Positions 19,627 to 29,800 are shown, counted from the stretch's first letter. The stretch: 64,000 bases of DNA from Microbulbifer flavimaris (GCF_001641755.2 NZ_LRFG02000002.1:62001-126000), one strand, 5' to 3'. Numbers and translations: made by a program. Notes: generated by a model from the letters alone, not told the origin.

Positions 19627-21000
19627 ATGTTCAGGATCTACCCCCGCGCTGCTACCACCGAATTGCGTCACCTGGCGCATCTGGGCGGGCCACTTGTGGT
19701 CAGCAACCTGGCGGTCGTCAGCATGGGGGTCACCGATACCTTGGTAGCCGGTCGTGCCGGCGAGGTGGATCTGGCAGGACTCGCACTGGGCTCCAGCATC
19801 TGGGCCGTCTGTGCCGTTATCCTGATCGGCCTGCTGGCCGCGGTCTCGCCGCTGGTCGCGCACCTGCGCGGCGCCCGGGATGAGCAGGGCTGCGCCAGGC
19901 AACTGCAACAGGCACAGTGGATCGCACTGTTCGGCGGAATCGCAGTAATCGCCCTGCTGCTGGCAGTGCCCTGGTGGGGCCAGTGGATCGACACCGAGGA
20001 GCCGGTGCGTCGGGTCATGGAGCACTACCTGCTGGCGCTGGCCACCGGCACCCTGCCCTTTGCCCTCGGTACCGCGCTGCGCGGCTACTGCGAGGGTATG
20101 GGGCAGGTGCGCCCGGTCATGCGTATCTACCTGGCGGCGGCGGTGCTGAATATCCCGCTGGATATCATTCTGGTGTTTGGCGCAGGGCCGATTCCGGCCA
20201 TGGGTGGTGCCGGCTGCGGCTGGGCGACCAGCCTGGTGAGCTGGGCCCTGGCCGGAGCCCTGTTCTGGCATGCGGGGCGCGACCCGGCCTACCGCAGCCT
20301 CAAGCTGAGCCTGTTGCCACCCCGTCCGGACTGGCCGACCCAGCGCCACCTGCTGGCGGTGGGCCTGCCCATTTGCATCGGTGCCGGCAGCGAGGTCACA
20401 TTCTTCGCCAGCCTGGCCATCCTGCTGGCCCCCTATGGGGCCACCATTGTGGCCGCGCACCAGATCGGCATGAATGTCGGCACCATCTTTTATCTGGTGG
20501 CACTGGCTCTGGCACAGGCCCTCAGCATCCGCACCGCCCAACTACTGGGCCAGCAGCGTCCCAGGCGGGCCCGGTTTGCCAGTGTCGTAGGGGTAGGCAG
20601 CGGCCTCGTCTACGCGGCGGCCACCGGGGTGCTCCTGATCGCGCTGCGCTACCCGTTCGTGATGGCCTACACCAGCAATGCGGACATCATCGCCGTCGCC
20701 ACCAACCTGCTGTTGCTGTGCGCCGCTTTCCAGCTGGTGGATGTCGCCCAGGCGATGGCCTGGGGGGCCCTGCGAGGGTACAAGGACACACGGGTGCCCA
20801 TGTATATGCAGATCTTCTCCTACTGGCTGGTGGGGCTCACCAGTGCCTACTGGCTGGGAGAGAATCTCTGGGGCGTTTATGGGTACTGGACCGGTATCTG
20901 TATCGGCCTTGGGGTCGCCTGTGTCCTGCTGGGACTGCGCCTCAAGCACACCAGCAGCCGCGCCATCGTCTCCGCCCGGGCAGTTTCCGCGCCACACTGA
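19627..21000 (+). CDS. MATE family multidrug efflux transporter (NorM/DinF-like)
   Basis: Cation-coupled multidrug exporter of the MATE family, 457 aa, with twelve membrane helices. It starts with the typical LAHLGGPLVVSNLAVVSMGVTDTLVAGR segment and repeats the motif in the second half (GLPICIGAGSEVTFFASLAILLAPYG). The last residues are hydrophilic. No regulator is adjacent, so the substrate cannot be inferred. The ribosome site before ATG 19627 is weak. Confidence 0.9.
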   Translation: MFRIYPRAATTELRHLAHLGGPLVVSNLAVVSMGVTDTLVAGRAGEVDLAGLALGSSIWAVCAVILIGLLAAVSPLVAHLRGARDEQGCARQLQQAQWIALFGGIAVIALLLAVPWWGQWIDTEEPVRRVMEHYLLALATGTLPFALGTALRGYCEGMGQVRPVMRIYLAAAVLNIPLDIILVFGAGPIPAMGGAGCGWATSLVSWALAGALFWHAGRDPAYRSLKLSLLPPRPDWPTQRHLLAVGLPICIGAGSEVTFFASLAILLAPYGATIVAAHQIGMNVGTIFYLVALALAQALSIRTAQLLGQQRPRRARFASVVGVGSGLVYAAATGVLLIALRYPFVMAYTSNADIIAVATNLLLLCAAFQLVDVAQAMAWGALRGYKDTRVPMYMQIFSYWLVGLTSAYWLGENLWGVYGYWTGICIGLGVACVLLGLRLKHTSSRAIVSARAVSAPH

Positions 21001-21143
21001 GCCACAGTTTTTGCAGACTGTCAGCGGATTGGGGAACGCTTTCGCTATACTCGCGCTCCAACCGTCAACTGGTGTGTAAAACAACGCCCGCGGGCCGCAC
21101 CCACCACTGTGCCGCCAGAGCAACAACGAACCGGAGTCACTCA

Positions 21144-22613
21144 ATGCAATTGCGCTTGCGCACGAGTCCCAAAACCCTCGCCCAGATCGTCGCCGCCACC
21201 CTGATGCTGGCAGCCCTGCCCGGCTGGAGTACTGAAGAGGCCGACGATCCCGAAGGTAGCATCGAGACGGAGACCGAGGTGCCACAGGCCCAAACACTGG
21301 AAAAGGCGGAGAGCATCCCCCTGGACCAGCCTGTAGCGCCTGCGGGGACCAATAAGGAAGAATCCGCGGCTTCCGTGGAGACTGAAAAAACCGGGGAAAC
21401 CGATCAGGAGACGCCCCCGGCTGAGGCCGCGAGGGCCAAACCCCTGCGCCTGCTGGGAGCCGAAGTTCCTCCGGCCACCTCGACACGCCTCGCCTGGTCG
21501 CCCAGCCAGCATTTCGAGGGTGTCTACAGCTCCACCGCGGTGCTGGTCGTCAACGGTGCCGAACCGGGCCCGACCCTGTGCCTGACTGCCGCCGTCCATG
21601 GAGACGAGCTCAACGGTATCGAGACCGTGCGCCGGGTGCTGTACAACCTGGATCCCGACACCCTCAAGGGGGCCGTCATTGGTGTGCCGATCGTGAACCT
21701 GCAGGGCTTCCACCGCGGCTCTCGCTATCTGACGGACCGGCGGGATCTGAACCGCCATTTCCCCGGGGATCCCAACGGATCCTCCGCCTCCCGGATCGCG
21801 CACTCGTTTTTCCACGAGGTCATCTCCCACTGCAATGCGGTGGTCGACCTGCACACCGGCTCTTTCTATCGCACCAACCTGCCACAGCTTCGTGGCGACC
21901 TGACCAACCCGAAGGTGGTCAAACTCACCAAGGGCTTCGGCTCCACCGTGGTCCTGCACAGTGATGGTGCCAAGGGCACCCTGCGTCGGGCGGCGGTCAA
22001 CGCCGGCATCCCGACGGTAACCCTGGAAGCCGGTGCGCCAATGGTGCTGGACGAGGTATCTGTCAGCCACAGCGTGAAGGGCATCCGCACCCTGCTGAAC
22101 CAGCTGGATATGGTGAGCAAGTTCCGTCTCTGGGGCGAGCCGGAGCCGGTCTACTACAACTCCACCTGGCAGCGAGCCACCACCGGCGGCATCATTTTCA
22201 GCAAGGTGAAGCTGGGCCAGTTTGTGCGCAGGGGCGACCTGCTCGGCACGGTAACCAACCCGATCACCAACGTGCGCAAGGAAATCCGCTCGGAACACAA
22301 CGGGCGCATTCTGGGCATGGCGCTGAACCAGGTGGTGCAACCGGGTTTCGCCGCCTACCACATTGGTATCCAGGCCCCGCAGGAACAGATCAGTGCGCCG
22401 GAGGAAGTCACCGCAGAGACGCCTGTAGCCGGCAAGGATCAGGAGGATCAAGCCACTGCCGGCAATGAGCAACCGGCGGATGTGGTCACAGAGGATGGTG
22501 AGCCTGCGGGGGACGAACCCGCGGTCGATACTCCCCCCGGCGGCGCCATGCCCGCCGATGCCGGTGACGAGCCGGAGCCAGAGCCGGCCGATCCGGACAG
22601 CGAGGACAAGTAG
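21144..22613 (+). CDS. Exported succinylglutamate desuccinylase/aspartoacylase-like metallohydrolase
   Basis: Zinc carboxypeptidase-like protein of the AstE/ASPA superfamily, 489 aa. A signal-like N-terminus (residues about 10-29) suggests export. An acidic, low-complexity linker follows (about 30-100), then the catalytic domain: H152GDE155 and H237 (VVDLHTG) as zinc ligands and Glu295 (TLEAG) as catalytic base. A biotinyl/lipoyl-like C-terminal part (GGIIFSKVKLGQFVRRGDLLGTV) is followed by another acidic tail of about 85 residues. ATG 21144 has GGAG 8 nt before it; the open frame runs further upstream through the MATE gene and is not used. The substrate is unknown. Confidence 0.85.
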   Translation: MQLRLRTSPKTLAQIVAATLMLAALPGWSTEEADDPEGSIETETEVPQAQTLEKAESIPLDQPVAPAGTNKEESAASVETEKTGETDQETPPAEAARAKPLRLLGAEVPPATSTRLAWSPSQHFEGVYSSTAVLVVNGAEPGPTLCLTAAVHGDELNGIETVRRVLYNLDPDTLKGAVIGVPIVNLQGFHRGSRYLTDRRDLNRHFPGDPNGSSASRIAHSFFHEVISHCNAVVDLHTGSFYRTNLPQLRGDLTNPKVVKLTKGFGSTVVLHSDGAKGTLRRAAVNAGIPTVTLEAGAPMVLDEVSVSHSVKGIRTLLNQLDMVSKFRLWGEPEPVYYNSTWQRATTGGIIFSKVKLGQFVRRGDLLGTVTNPITNVRKEIRSEHNGRILGMALNQVVQPGFAAYHIGIQAPQEQISAPEEVTAETPVAGKDQEDQATAGNEQPADVVTEDGEPAGDEPAVDTPPGGAMPADAGDEPEPEPADPDSEDK

Positions 22614-22674
22614 GGGTAAATAGCAGCACGCGATTAGCGTCGCCGGATCAACTGATCAGAAAAGGCAGCGCGGC

Positions 22675-23577
22675 TCAGGGATTTGAAATGCGGTCGACGA
22701 TCTCCACCTTGCGATCCTGCAGCGGTTCGGGCTGCAGGGTGATATGGTCGATATCAAAGCGCTGGATCAGGGTCTGGCGCAATCGATCCAGCACACCCGG
22801 CCAGGCCTGCAGGTCATCCACCACGATATGCGCGGAAAGGGAAATGGTGCTCGAGTCCAGGCGCCAGATATGCAGATCGTGCACCGAGCGAACACCGTTG
22901 ACAGCGGCCAGCGTTTGTCCAACCACCGGCAGGCTCAACTCCCGGGGCACCCGCTCCATCAACACATCGATGGAATCCCTCAGCAGGCGCAGGCTGGAGA
23001 GAAGGATCAGGCCACAGATCAGCAAAGACAGGATCGGATCGATCGGTGTCCAGCCGGTAAAATAAATGACCGCACCGGCCATCAGCGCTGCCACTGACCC
23101 CAGCAGATCCCCCATCACATGCAACAGGGCGCCGCGGATATTGAGGGTTTGTTCACCGCGGTGGAGCACCCACGCCACCGCCAGGTTCACCACCAGGCCG
23201 ATAGCCGCGATCACCATCACGACTCCGCCCTGGACCGGTTGCGGTGCCCGCAGCCGGTCGATGGCAGCGACACCAATGGCAATGATGATCAGCAGCATAA
23301 ACAGGGCATTGACCACGGCCGCCAGTACCTCGGCGCGTCCCCAGCCAAAGGAAAGCTCCCGGTCCGCCGGCTTCTGTGCCAGCAGTGCCGCCACCGCACC
23401 CAGGGCAAGCGCCAGCGCATCGGTGGCCATGTGGCCGGCATCGCCCATGAGCGCGAGAGAACCCGAGAGCCAGCCGCCGACGGCCTCAACCAGAGCGAAT
23501 GCAAACGTGATGACGAGCCCCCAGACCAGGGGGCGCAGGTGACCACTGCCGTGGCGATGGTGGGTGTGTTCGTGCAT
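22675..23577 (-). CDS. Cation diffusion facilitator, zinc/cadmium efflux (CzcD/ZitB-like)
   Basis: Proton-coupled divalent metal exporter of the inner membrane, 300 aa. A His-rich N-terminus (MHEHTHHRHGSGH) precedes six membrane helices. The transport site is visible as GDAGHMATDALAL in helix II and HVMGDLLGSV in helix V, and the soluble C-terminal domain (SVHDLHIWRLD, ISLSAHIVV) is the ferredoxin-like dimerisation domain. I start at ATG 23577 because the product then opens with the His stretch and AGGGAAG is adjacent; an in-frame start at 23622 is possible. Confidence 0.92.
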   Translation of the reverse strand: MHEHTHHRHGSGHLRPLVWGLVITFAFALVEAVGGWLSGSLALMGDAGHMATDALALALGAVAALLAQKPADRELSFGWGRAEVLAAVVNALFMLLIIIAIGVAAIDRLRAPQPVQGGVVMVIAAIGLVVNLAVAWVLHRGEQTLNIRGALLHVMGDLLGSVAALMAGAVIYFTGWTPIDPILSLLICGLILLSSLRLLRDSIDVLMERVPRELSLPVVGQTLAAVNGVRSVHDLHIWRLDSSTISLSAHIVVDDLQAWPGVLDRLRQTLIQRFDIDHITLQPEPLQDRKVEIVDRISNP

Positions 23578-23623
23578 CTTCCCTGCCTGATTTCCCGATT
23601 CCGACTCTAGGACTGGTACCAAT

Positions 23624-24457
23624 TTAACATTGGCGGCGCCCCAGGGTCAGTCGCTCCCGATTGCCGTAATCGTTGCGACTTTCTATCGACACCAGGCCCG
23701 CCTCCGCAAACACCGCCCGCACCGCAGCGGCCTGCTGCCAACCATGTTCGACAACCAGCCAGCCTCCGGGTGCCAGATATTCGATTCCGGTGGATGCAAT
23801 CTCCTTGATGTCGGCAAGCCCCTCCCCCTCAGCCACCAGCGCCGAGCGCGGCTCGAAGCGCACATCTCCCTCCGCAAGATGCGGGTCGGAGGCATCGATA
23901 TAGGGGGGGTTGCTGACGATCAGGTCAAAGGGTTGCGGCGGGATCCCGGCAAACCAGTCGCTCTGGATCAGCTGCACATTGCCGAGGCCGAGGCTGTGGC
24001 GATTGCGCTCCGCCAGCGCCAGGGCCTGCGGCGACTTTTCCGCCGCCAGCAGCTGCCAGGCGGGACGCTCGGAGGCCAGTGCCAGGGCGATAGCACCGGT
24101 ACCGGTGCCGAGATCCAGCACCTGCTGCGGTGTTTCCGGACACAGGGCCAGCGCGGTTTCCACCAGCAACTCGGTTTCCGGACGTGGAATCAGGGTGGAG
24201 GCATCCACCGCTAACGGCAGCGACCAGAATTCCCGCAGCCCGGTGAGATGGGCCACCGGCTCACCGGCGGCGCGACGCCTGACCAGGTCATCGAACTGTC
24301 GCTGCTCGGTGGCCGACAGCTCGTATTCGGGCCAGGTATAGAGCCAGGTGCGCGTGCGCTTCAGCACGTGCCCCAGCAGCACCTCCAGATCGAGGCGGGC
24401 CGTGTCGCTGCCCGGGAGTTCCAGCCCACGGACAAGGTTCTGCTTAACGGTCGCCAT
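23624..24457 (-). CDS. prmC: Peptide chain release factor N5-glutamine methyltransferase
   Basis: Methylates the glutamine of the GGQ motif in release factors RF1 and RF2. The 277-aa product has a helical N-terminal domain, then LREFWSLPLAVD..LIPRPETELLVE, the SAM-binding VLDLGTGTGAIALALA and the catalytic SNPPYI that holds the substrate glutamine. It lies directly after prfA, its substrate gene, with a gap of about 40 bp, as in many bacteria. ATG 24457 is chosen; the GTG at 24463 in the same frame is an alternative. Confidence 0.96.
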   Translation of the reverse strand: MATVKQNLVRGLELPGSDTARLDLEVLLGHVLKRTRTWLYTWPEYELSATEQRQFDDLVRRRAAGEPVAHLTGLREFWSLPLAVDASTLIPRPETELLVETALALCPETPQQVLDLGTGTGAIALALASERPAWQLLAAEKSPQALALAERNRHSLGLGNVQLIQSDWFAGIPPQPFDLIVSNPPYIDASDPHLAEGDVRFEPRSALVAEGEGLADIKEIASTGIEYLAPGGWLVVEHGWQQAAAVRAVFAEAGLVSIESRNDYGNRERLTLGRRQC

Positions 24458-24499
24458 CAGCACTCATCCGGCAGCAGGGGTAAGCCGTCCACTGCTACC

Positions 24500-25585
24500 T
24501 CAGCCCTGGCCCAGGGCCGCCAGCTGATCCGCCTGGTGTTCAGTACGCAGGGGATCGATCACTTCCTCGAGAGCGCCCTGCATAATCTCATCCAGCTTGT
24601 ACAGCGTCAGGCCGATGCGGTGGTCGGTGACGCGGCCCTGGGGAAAGTTGTAGGTACGGATACGCTCGGAGCGATCGCCGCTGCCAACCAGATTGCGGCG
24701 CGCGTCGGAGATCTCTTTCGCGGCGGCAGCCTCCTGCTCGCTGGACAGGCGCGCCTGCAGCAGCGCCATGGCCTTGGCCCGGTTCTTGTGCTGGGAGCGC
24801 TCGTCCTGGCACTCCACCACGATACCCGTGGGAATATGGGTAAGGCGCACGGCAGAGTCGGTCTTGTTCACATGCTGACCGCCTGCACCAGAGGCGCGGT
24901 AAGTGTCCACGCGCAGGTCCGCCTTGTTGATATCCACCGCCTCGCGCTCATCGGGCTCCGGCATCACCGCCACGGTACAGGCGGAGGTATGAATACGGCC
25001 CTGGGACTCGGTCTCCGGCACCCGCTGCACCCGGTGGGCTCCGGACTCAAATTTCAATTTGGCGTAGACGTCCTCGCCGGCGACGCGGCTTATGATTTCC
25101 TTGTAGCCGCCGTGCTCGCCCGGATTCTCGCTGATGATTTCCACCCGCCAGCCCTGGCGCTCCGCATAGCGGGAATACATGCGGAACAGATCGCCGGAGA
25201 AGATCGCCGCCTCGTCACCACCAGTGCCGGCGCGGATCTCCAGGAAAACGTTCTTGCGGTCATTGGGGTCTCTCGGCAGCAGCAGGGTCTGCAGCTCCTT
25301 TTCCAGCGGCTCCACCTGGGACTCCGCCTCGGCGAGTTCCTCCTGTGCCATCTCGCGCATGTCCGCATCACTCTCGTCGAGCATTTCGCGGGCCGCACTC
25401 ATATCCTCCTGCAGCTGGCGGTAGCGGTTGTAGCACTTCACCACCTCTTCCAGCTCGGCGTACTCCCGGGACAGGTCGCGGAATTGGTCCTGGTCGCTGA
25501 TGACCTCGGCGTCCCCCAGCAGGGCGGAGACCTCTTCGTGGCGATCCACCAGGTTTTCCAGCTTGTTGCGTACCGACTCTTTCAT
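24500..25585 (-). CDS. prfA: Peptide chain release factor 1
   Basis: RF1 recognises UAA and UAG and triggers peptide release. The 361-aa protein has the catalytic [20 protein letters not shown] loop and a long helical N-terminal domain ([22 protein letters not shown]). The length equals the family norm (360 aa in E. coli). It sits between hemA and prmC in the conserved hemA-prfA-prmC order. Confidence 0.98.
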   Translation of the reverse strand: MKESVRNKLENLVDRHEEVSALLGDAEVISDQDQFRDLSREYAELEEVVKCYNRYRQLQEDMSAAREMLDESDADMREMAQEELAEAESQVEPLEKELQTLLLPRDPNDRKNVFLEIRAGTGGDEAAIFSGDLFRMYSRYAERQGWRVEIISENPGEHGGYKEIISRVAGEDVYAKLKFESGAHRVQRVPETESQGRIHTSACTVAVMPEPDEREAVDINKADLRVDTYRASGAGGQHVNKTDSAVRLTHIPTGIVVECQDERSQHKNRAKAMALLQARLSSEQEAAAAKEISDARRNLVGSGDRSERIRTYNFPQGRVTDHRIGLTLYKLDEIMQGALEEVIDPLRTEHQADQLAALGQG

Positions 25586-25636
25586 TCGTTGCGTTTTCTC
25601 AGTAGTGATCCGGCGACTTCAATCAGCCGGCCGTTG

Positions 25637-26908
25637 TCAGTCCACGGATTCCTGGCCAGTGGAATCCGGCTCCAGGCCGACGATTTCCCGCGCCAGGCGC
25701 AGCCGCTCGGCGTCGCCCTCGGCGGTCACACGTTTGAGACTGACAGTGGGGGCGTGGATCAGTTTGTTGGTCAGCGAGCGGGTTAACTGCTCCAGTAAGC
25801 GCCGTGGGTCGCCGCCTTTGTCGAGCTGCTGTAAGACGCGTGCCAGCTCCGCATCGCCGATTTTCTGCGCGCGCTGACGGAAGCTGCGGATGGTATCCAC
25901 CGCCTCGAGCGCACGGTGCTGGCGCATAAACTCGGTGGCCGCCTGTTCCACGATCTCGTGCGCGGCCTCCGCGGCCTTCTCCCGCGAGCGGCGCCCCTCG
26001 TCAATTACACCGCGCAGGTCGTCCACTGTGTACAGGTAGACATCGTCCAGCTGGTTCACCTGGGGCTCGATATCCCGCGGCACAGCGATATCCACCATAA
26101 ACATGGGGCTGTGCCGACGCGTCTTCAAAGCCGTCTCCACAGCACCCTTGCCGAGGATCGGCAGCTGGCTGGCGGTGGAACTGATGACGATATCGGCCCG
26201 CGCCAGATGATCGGGAATATCCGCCAGCAGAATAGGCTCGGCACCAAAGTCCCCCGCCAGCTGCTCGGCGCGGTTCAGGGTTCGGTTGGCCACGATCAGC
26301 CCGGTGACACCCTGCTCCCGCAAGTGGCGCGCCACCAGCTCTATGGTTTCCCCGGCGCCGATCAGCAGGGCAGTCTGCTGGCCGAGGTCTGTGAAAATAC
26401 GCGATGCCAGGGAAACCGCGGCATAGGCCACAGAGACCGGGTTCTCGCCGATGGCCGTCTCGGTGCGCACACGCTTTGCGACCGCAAAGACCTGCTGGAA
26501 CACGCTATGCAACAGGCTCCCCACAGCGCCGGACTCCCGCGCCACGGAATAGGCGGACTTGATCTGGCCGAGAATCTGCGGCTCGCCCAAAACCAGCGAA
26601 TCCAGGCCGCAGGCAACCCGCATCATGTGTCGCACCGCCTCTTCGCCGCTGTAGCTGTAGGTGCAAGCCGTCAGCTGCTCCAGCGGGACCCGGTGGTACT
26701 CGGCCAGCCACCGCAGCAGGCGCTCACGGGTCACCTCGCCGTAGATCTCGGTGCGGTTACAGGTAGAGAGAATCGCCAGCTCGGGGCACTGCAGTGCCTG
26801 GCGCGCATCGCCGAGCGCGCCGGACATGGTCTCCGGGGCAAATGCCACCCGCTCGCGCACCTCGATCGGTGCACTGTCGTGGTTGATACCCAGGGCGAGG
26901 ATTGGCAT
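25637..26908 (-). CDS. hemA: Glutamyl-tRNA reductase
   Basis: First committed enzyme of the C5 route to 5-aminolevulinate: it reduces Glu-tRNA to glutamate-1-semialdehyde with NADPH. The 423-aa product has the catalytic Cys50 in [10 protein letters not shown], the [14 protein letters not shown] motif, the NADPH-binding [13 protein letters not shown] and a C-terminal dimerisation helix. GGGAG lies close to ATG 26908. It heads the hemA-prfA-prmC operon and is divergent from the TPR lipoprotein gene. Confidence 0.98.
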   Translation of the reverse strand: MPILALGINHDSAPIEVRERVAFAPETMSGALGDARQALQCPELAILSTCNRTEIYGEVTRERLLRWLAEYHRVPLEQLTACTYSYSGEEAVRHMMRVACGLDSLVLGEPQILGQIKSAYSVARESGAVGSLLHSVFQQVFAVAKRVRTETAIGENPVSVAYAAVSLASRIFTDLGQQTALLIGAGETIELVARHLREQGVTGLIVANRTLNRAEQLAGDFGAEPILLADIPDHLARADIVISSTASQLPILGKGAVETALKTRRHSPMFMVDIAVPRDIEPQVNQLDDVYLYTVDDLRGVIDEGRRSREKAAEAAHEIVEQAATEFMRQHRALEAVDTIRSFRQRAQKIGDAELARVLQQLDKGGDPRRLLEQLTRSLTNKLIHAPTVSLKRVTAEGDAERLRLAREIVGLEPDSTGQESVD

Positions 26909-27270
26909 AGGCTCCCGTCAGTATTGCTGGCAGTCAAGAAATCAGGCCGGGAGGCGCGCAAATGCGGGGCTCCGGGGGGCGCATTTTCCCGGCGGACCGC
27001 TCCCCTTGCAAGCGGTGCCGCGGAGAAGCGCGCTTTTACTGGAGCGCAGGCTGGCATCTGCGGCCTCCCCCACCGGGCCGCGGCAGCGAAATCGCGTCTA
27101 GAATGAAAGGGCGGCACCAGACGGGCGAGAAACGGCGTGATAGCGCCAAACTCCACAGCCATAAACCTGCCCGCGGGCCCAGCCACCGCAACGCACCGGG
27201 AACGCACCGGGAATGCACCAGGAAAGGTGTCACCAATTGAGGTGCGACCATAACGAACGGACACTCTCCC
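26909..27270. promoter_or_regulatory. Divergent hemA / TPR-lipoprotein intergenic region
   Basis: 362 bp without a supported gene. A TAGAAT at about 27101-27106 is a possible plus-strand -10 box, without a clear -35. Three tandem 11-bp repeats of the type AACGCACCGGG lie at 27190-27222, shortly before the lipoprotein gene. Frames open on the minus strand here are GC-driven and have no family look. Confidence 0.4.
27190..27222 (+). repeat. Three tandem 11-bp repeats
   Basis: AACGCACCGGG occurs at 27190-27200 and again at 27201-27211, followed by the variant AATGCACCAGG at 27212-27222. The array lies in the 5' leader of the TPR lipoprotein gene. It is either slipped-strand duplication or a multi-site leader element; nothing in the sequence decides. 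Confidence 0.6.
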
Positions 27271-29130
27271 ATGCGACCAGTTCTACCAGCTCTCAGGCCC
27301 CAAGGCCCGTCTCTCACAAGCGCGGCGATGCTCCTGCTCGGCAGCCTGCTTGCCTCGTCCTGTGCCCAGCAGCAGCCCGATAACGAGTCAGCGCTGCTAC
27401 CAGAGGCGCCACCCGCCACAGAACAGCCTCAAGCTGCTAAACCAGGTGCAGAAAGTGAACCAAGGCCGGCTCAGGTCGCCAGCGAGGCACCGCAAACGCC
27501 ACCGGAAGAGTCCTCTCCCGTGCGGCCCTTTCCGATCGAGACTCTCTACACCCTGCTGGTGGCCGAGGTGGCTGGCAATCGGGAGCAGTTCGATGTCGCC
27601 CTTGCCAATTACTACCACCAGGCGCAGAGCACACGGGATGCCGGCATCGCCGCGCGCGCCACACGCATTGCGCGCTTTCTCAATGCCCGCCGCGCAGCAT
27701 TGCGCTCTGCCCAGCTGTGGGCTGAGCTGGAACCCGACGAGCCCGAAGCACAGCTGACCGCCACGGCAGAGCTGACCCTGGCCGGCGAGCTGGATCCAGC
27801 GCTGGTGCACGCTGAGAAAGCCCTGGAGCTGGGCGGAGACGCCCCCCTGCAATCCCTGGCAGCCACTGCTGTTTCGAACCCGAAACTGGTGGAGCGCATA
27901 ACACCGGAGTTTCGCCGTCTGGCGGAGAAATACCCCAACAATGGCGAGGCGGCGCTGGCCCACGCGATGATGCTGCGCGCTGCCGAGCAATATGACGCCG
28001 CACTGGCTATCGTGCGGCGCGTGAAGGAGCAGCACCCGACGATGCTGGACGCCCCGCTGCTCGAGTCTCACCTGCTGGCTGACCTGGAGCGGGAGGACGA
28101 GGCCCTGGCTTTGCTGGAGCAGATGGTAGCAACCTATCCACAGGAGACCCGTATTCGCCTGCAATACGCGCGACTGCTGGTCAGCAGGGATCTCGAACAG
28201 GCTCAGGAGCAGTTCACCACGCTGGTGGAACAGCGGCCGGGGGACGGAAACCTGATCCTGTCGCTAGCGCTGATTCGCATGGAGAGCGACGACTTTGCCG
28301 CTGCCGAGCCACTGCTGGAAAAACTACTGACGCTGGGACAACACGAGTCCGCGGCGCACTTTTACCTGGGCACCATTGCCGAACAGGCCCGCGACCCACT
28401 GCGCGCTGCCGCACATTACCGCAAGGTGGAACCGGGTAACGATTACATGCAGGCCATCACCCGTGGCACGGAGCTGCTGGCTGCCGTCGGTAAGAGCAAT
28501 GAAAACCAGCAATGGTTCGCAGAGTTGAGGCAACGACACCCGGAGCAGTCCGAGCATTTCTTTGTGATCGAGGCCAACCTGCTGCGGAAGTACGATCGCG
28601 CCCCGGATGCTCTGACTCTGCTGGACCGGGCTCTGGAGCAGCACCCTGGCAGCGGCCGCCTGATCTACGTGCAATCCCTGATTCACGAACAGCAGGGTAA
28701 CGTCGAGGCTTTCGAAAAAGGCGTGCGTCAGCTTCTGGCCCGCGACCCGGATAACGCCACGCTGCTGAACGCGCTGGGCTACAAGCTACTCGACGACGAC
28801 AGCCGCCTCGAGGAAGCACTGCAATTGATCACCCGTGCGCTAGAGCTGGAGCCAGACGACCCCGCCATCATCGACAGCATGGGCTGGGTGCAGTACCGTC
28901 TCGGCAACCACGCTGAAGCGATCCGCTACCTCGAACAGGCGCTGGAAAAGCTGCCCGATCACGAAATCGCCGCCCACCTGGGCGAAGTGTTGTGGATGCA
29001 GGGCAACCGTGAGCGCGCCATGCAGGTCTGGCAGCAAGGGCTCGAGATCAATCCCGACAGCGAGATCATCCCGGCGGCCATGGACAGACTGAAAAACATG
29101 AAACCTCTGGAGCAGCATGTATCCGACTAA
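27271..29130 (+). CDS. TPR-repeat lipoprotein upstream of lolB (PA4667-like)
   Basis: Tetratricopeptide protein of 619 aa. The N-terminus has a lipoprotein signal ending LLASSC, so the mature protein should be membrane-anchored in the periplasm. A Pro/Glu/Ala-rich linker runs to about residue 85, followed by TPR-type helix pairs to the end; the clearest is SMGWVQYRLGNHAEAIRYLE near residue 535. It overlaps lolB by 14 nt. A TPR protein at this spot is conserved in Pseudomonas (PA4667). Its biochemical role is unknown; the coupling to lolB suggests an outer-membrane function. Confidence 0.88.
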   Translation: MRPVLPALRPQGPSLTSAAMLLLGSLLASSCAQQQPDNESALLPEAPPATEQPQAAKPGAESEPRPAQVASEAPQTPPEESSPVRPFPIETLYTLLVAEVAGNREQFDVALANYYHQAQSTRDAGIAARATRIARFLNARRAALRSAQLWAELEPDEPEAQLTATAELTLAGELDPALVHAEKALELGGDAPLQSLAATAVSNPKLVERITPEFRRLAEKYPNNGEAALAHAMMLRAAEQYDAALAIVRRVKEQHPTMLDAPLLESHLLADLEREDEALALLEQMVATYPQETRIRLQYARLLVSRDLEQAQEQFTTLVEQRPGDGNLILSLALIRMESDDFAAAEPLLEKLLTLGQHESAAHFYLGTIAEQARDPLRAAAHYRKVEPGNDYMQAITRGTELLAAVGKSNENQQWFAELRQRHPEQSEHFFVIEANLLRKYDRAPDALTLLDRALEQHPGSGRLIYVQSLIHEQQGNVEAFEKGVRQLLARDPDNATLLNALGYKLLDDDSRLEEALQLITRALELEPDDPAIIDSMGWVQYRLGNHAEAIRYLEQALEKLPDHEIAAHLGEVLWMQGNRERAMQVWQQGLEINPDSEIIPAAMDRLKNMKPLEQHVSD

Positions 29131-29758
29131 TGAGATTTTCCAGGGCGCCCATTGCCGCCTGACAGTGAACCCGCCCACCATGCGGCTGGCCTTCTTGTGC
29201 CTGGTCGCACTGCTCAGCGCCTGCGCCACCCAGACACCGCAACCTCCGGTCGCCGCGGAACAACCGGTGATGCAGTTACAGCAGTGGACCATCAAGGGAA
29301 AACTGGGTGTACGCTCCCCCAATGACAACGGCAGCGCCAATCTCACGTGGCTGCAACAGTCGGAGCCCAATTACCGCATCCACCTGAGTGGCCCGCTCGG
29401 TGCGGGTGCCACGGTCATCAGCGGCACGCCGGCGGGCGTCAGCCTCAAGCGTGGTGATGACCCCACCACTCACGCCACCAGCCCGTCCCAACTGACCGCC
29501 CTGACCCTGGGGTGGCCGCTGCCGGTGGAGGAAATGTTTTACTGGGTGCGGGGCCTGCCCGCCCCGGGGCAAACCAGTGGCGAACAGCGGGATGCTCAGG
29601 GCCTGTTGCAAACCCTCCAGCAGGCCGGCTGGCAACTCAATTTCAGCGGCTACCAGAACGTGGGGGCTTACGTGCTTCCTACCCGCATCAAGGCAGAGAC
29701 ACGCCAGGCCGCCGGCCCGGTCAAGGTAACCCTGGTGATCAAGGAGTGGCTGCTCTGA
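29117..29758 (+). CDS. lolB: Outer-membrane lipoprotein insertion factor LolB
   Basis: Outer-membrane lipoprotein that receives lipoproteins from LolA and inserts them. The signal peptide has the lipobox LLSAC (Cys36 with this start). The mature part shows QQWTIKGKLGVRSPNDNGSANLTWLQ and the GWPLPVEEMFYWVRGLP segment, typical of LolB. ATG 29117 has GGAG 5 nt upstream and overlaps the TPR gene; it gives a long n-region. ATG 29180 would give a more ordinary signal peptide but lacks a ribosome site. Confidence 0.94.
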   Translation: MYPTNEIFQGAHCRLTVNPPTMRLAFLCLVALLSACATQTPQPPVAAEQPVMQLQQWTIKGKLGVRSPNDNGSANLTWLQQSEPNYRIHLSGPLGAGATVISGTPAGVSLKRGDDPTTHATSPSQLTALTLGWPLPVEEMFYWVRGLPAPGQTSGEQRDAQGLLQTLQQAGWQLNFSGYQNVGAYVLPTRIKAETRQAAGPVKVTLVIKEWLL

Positions 29759-29800
29759 CCCACCCCTGCGCACACAAAGGTTAAGTGCGCTGATTTCCCC

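Noticed and set aside
19917-21143. Upstream extension of the aspartoacylase-like reading frame through the MATE gene
   Set aside because: The MATE protein in the other frame is intact, and ATG 21144 has a good ribosome site and signal peptide.
26731-27264. Minus-strand frame reaching from hemA into the divergent intergenic region
   Set aside because: It overlaps hemA out of frame and is rich in Arg/Pro/Gly with no family resemblance.
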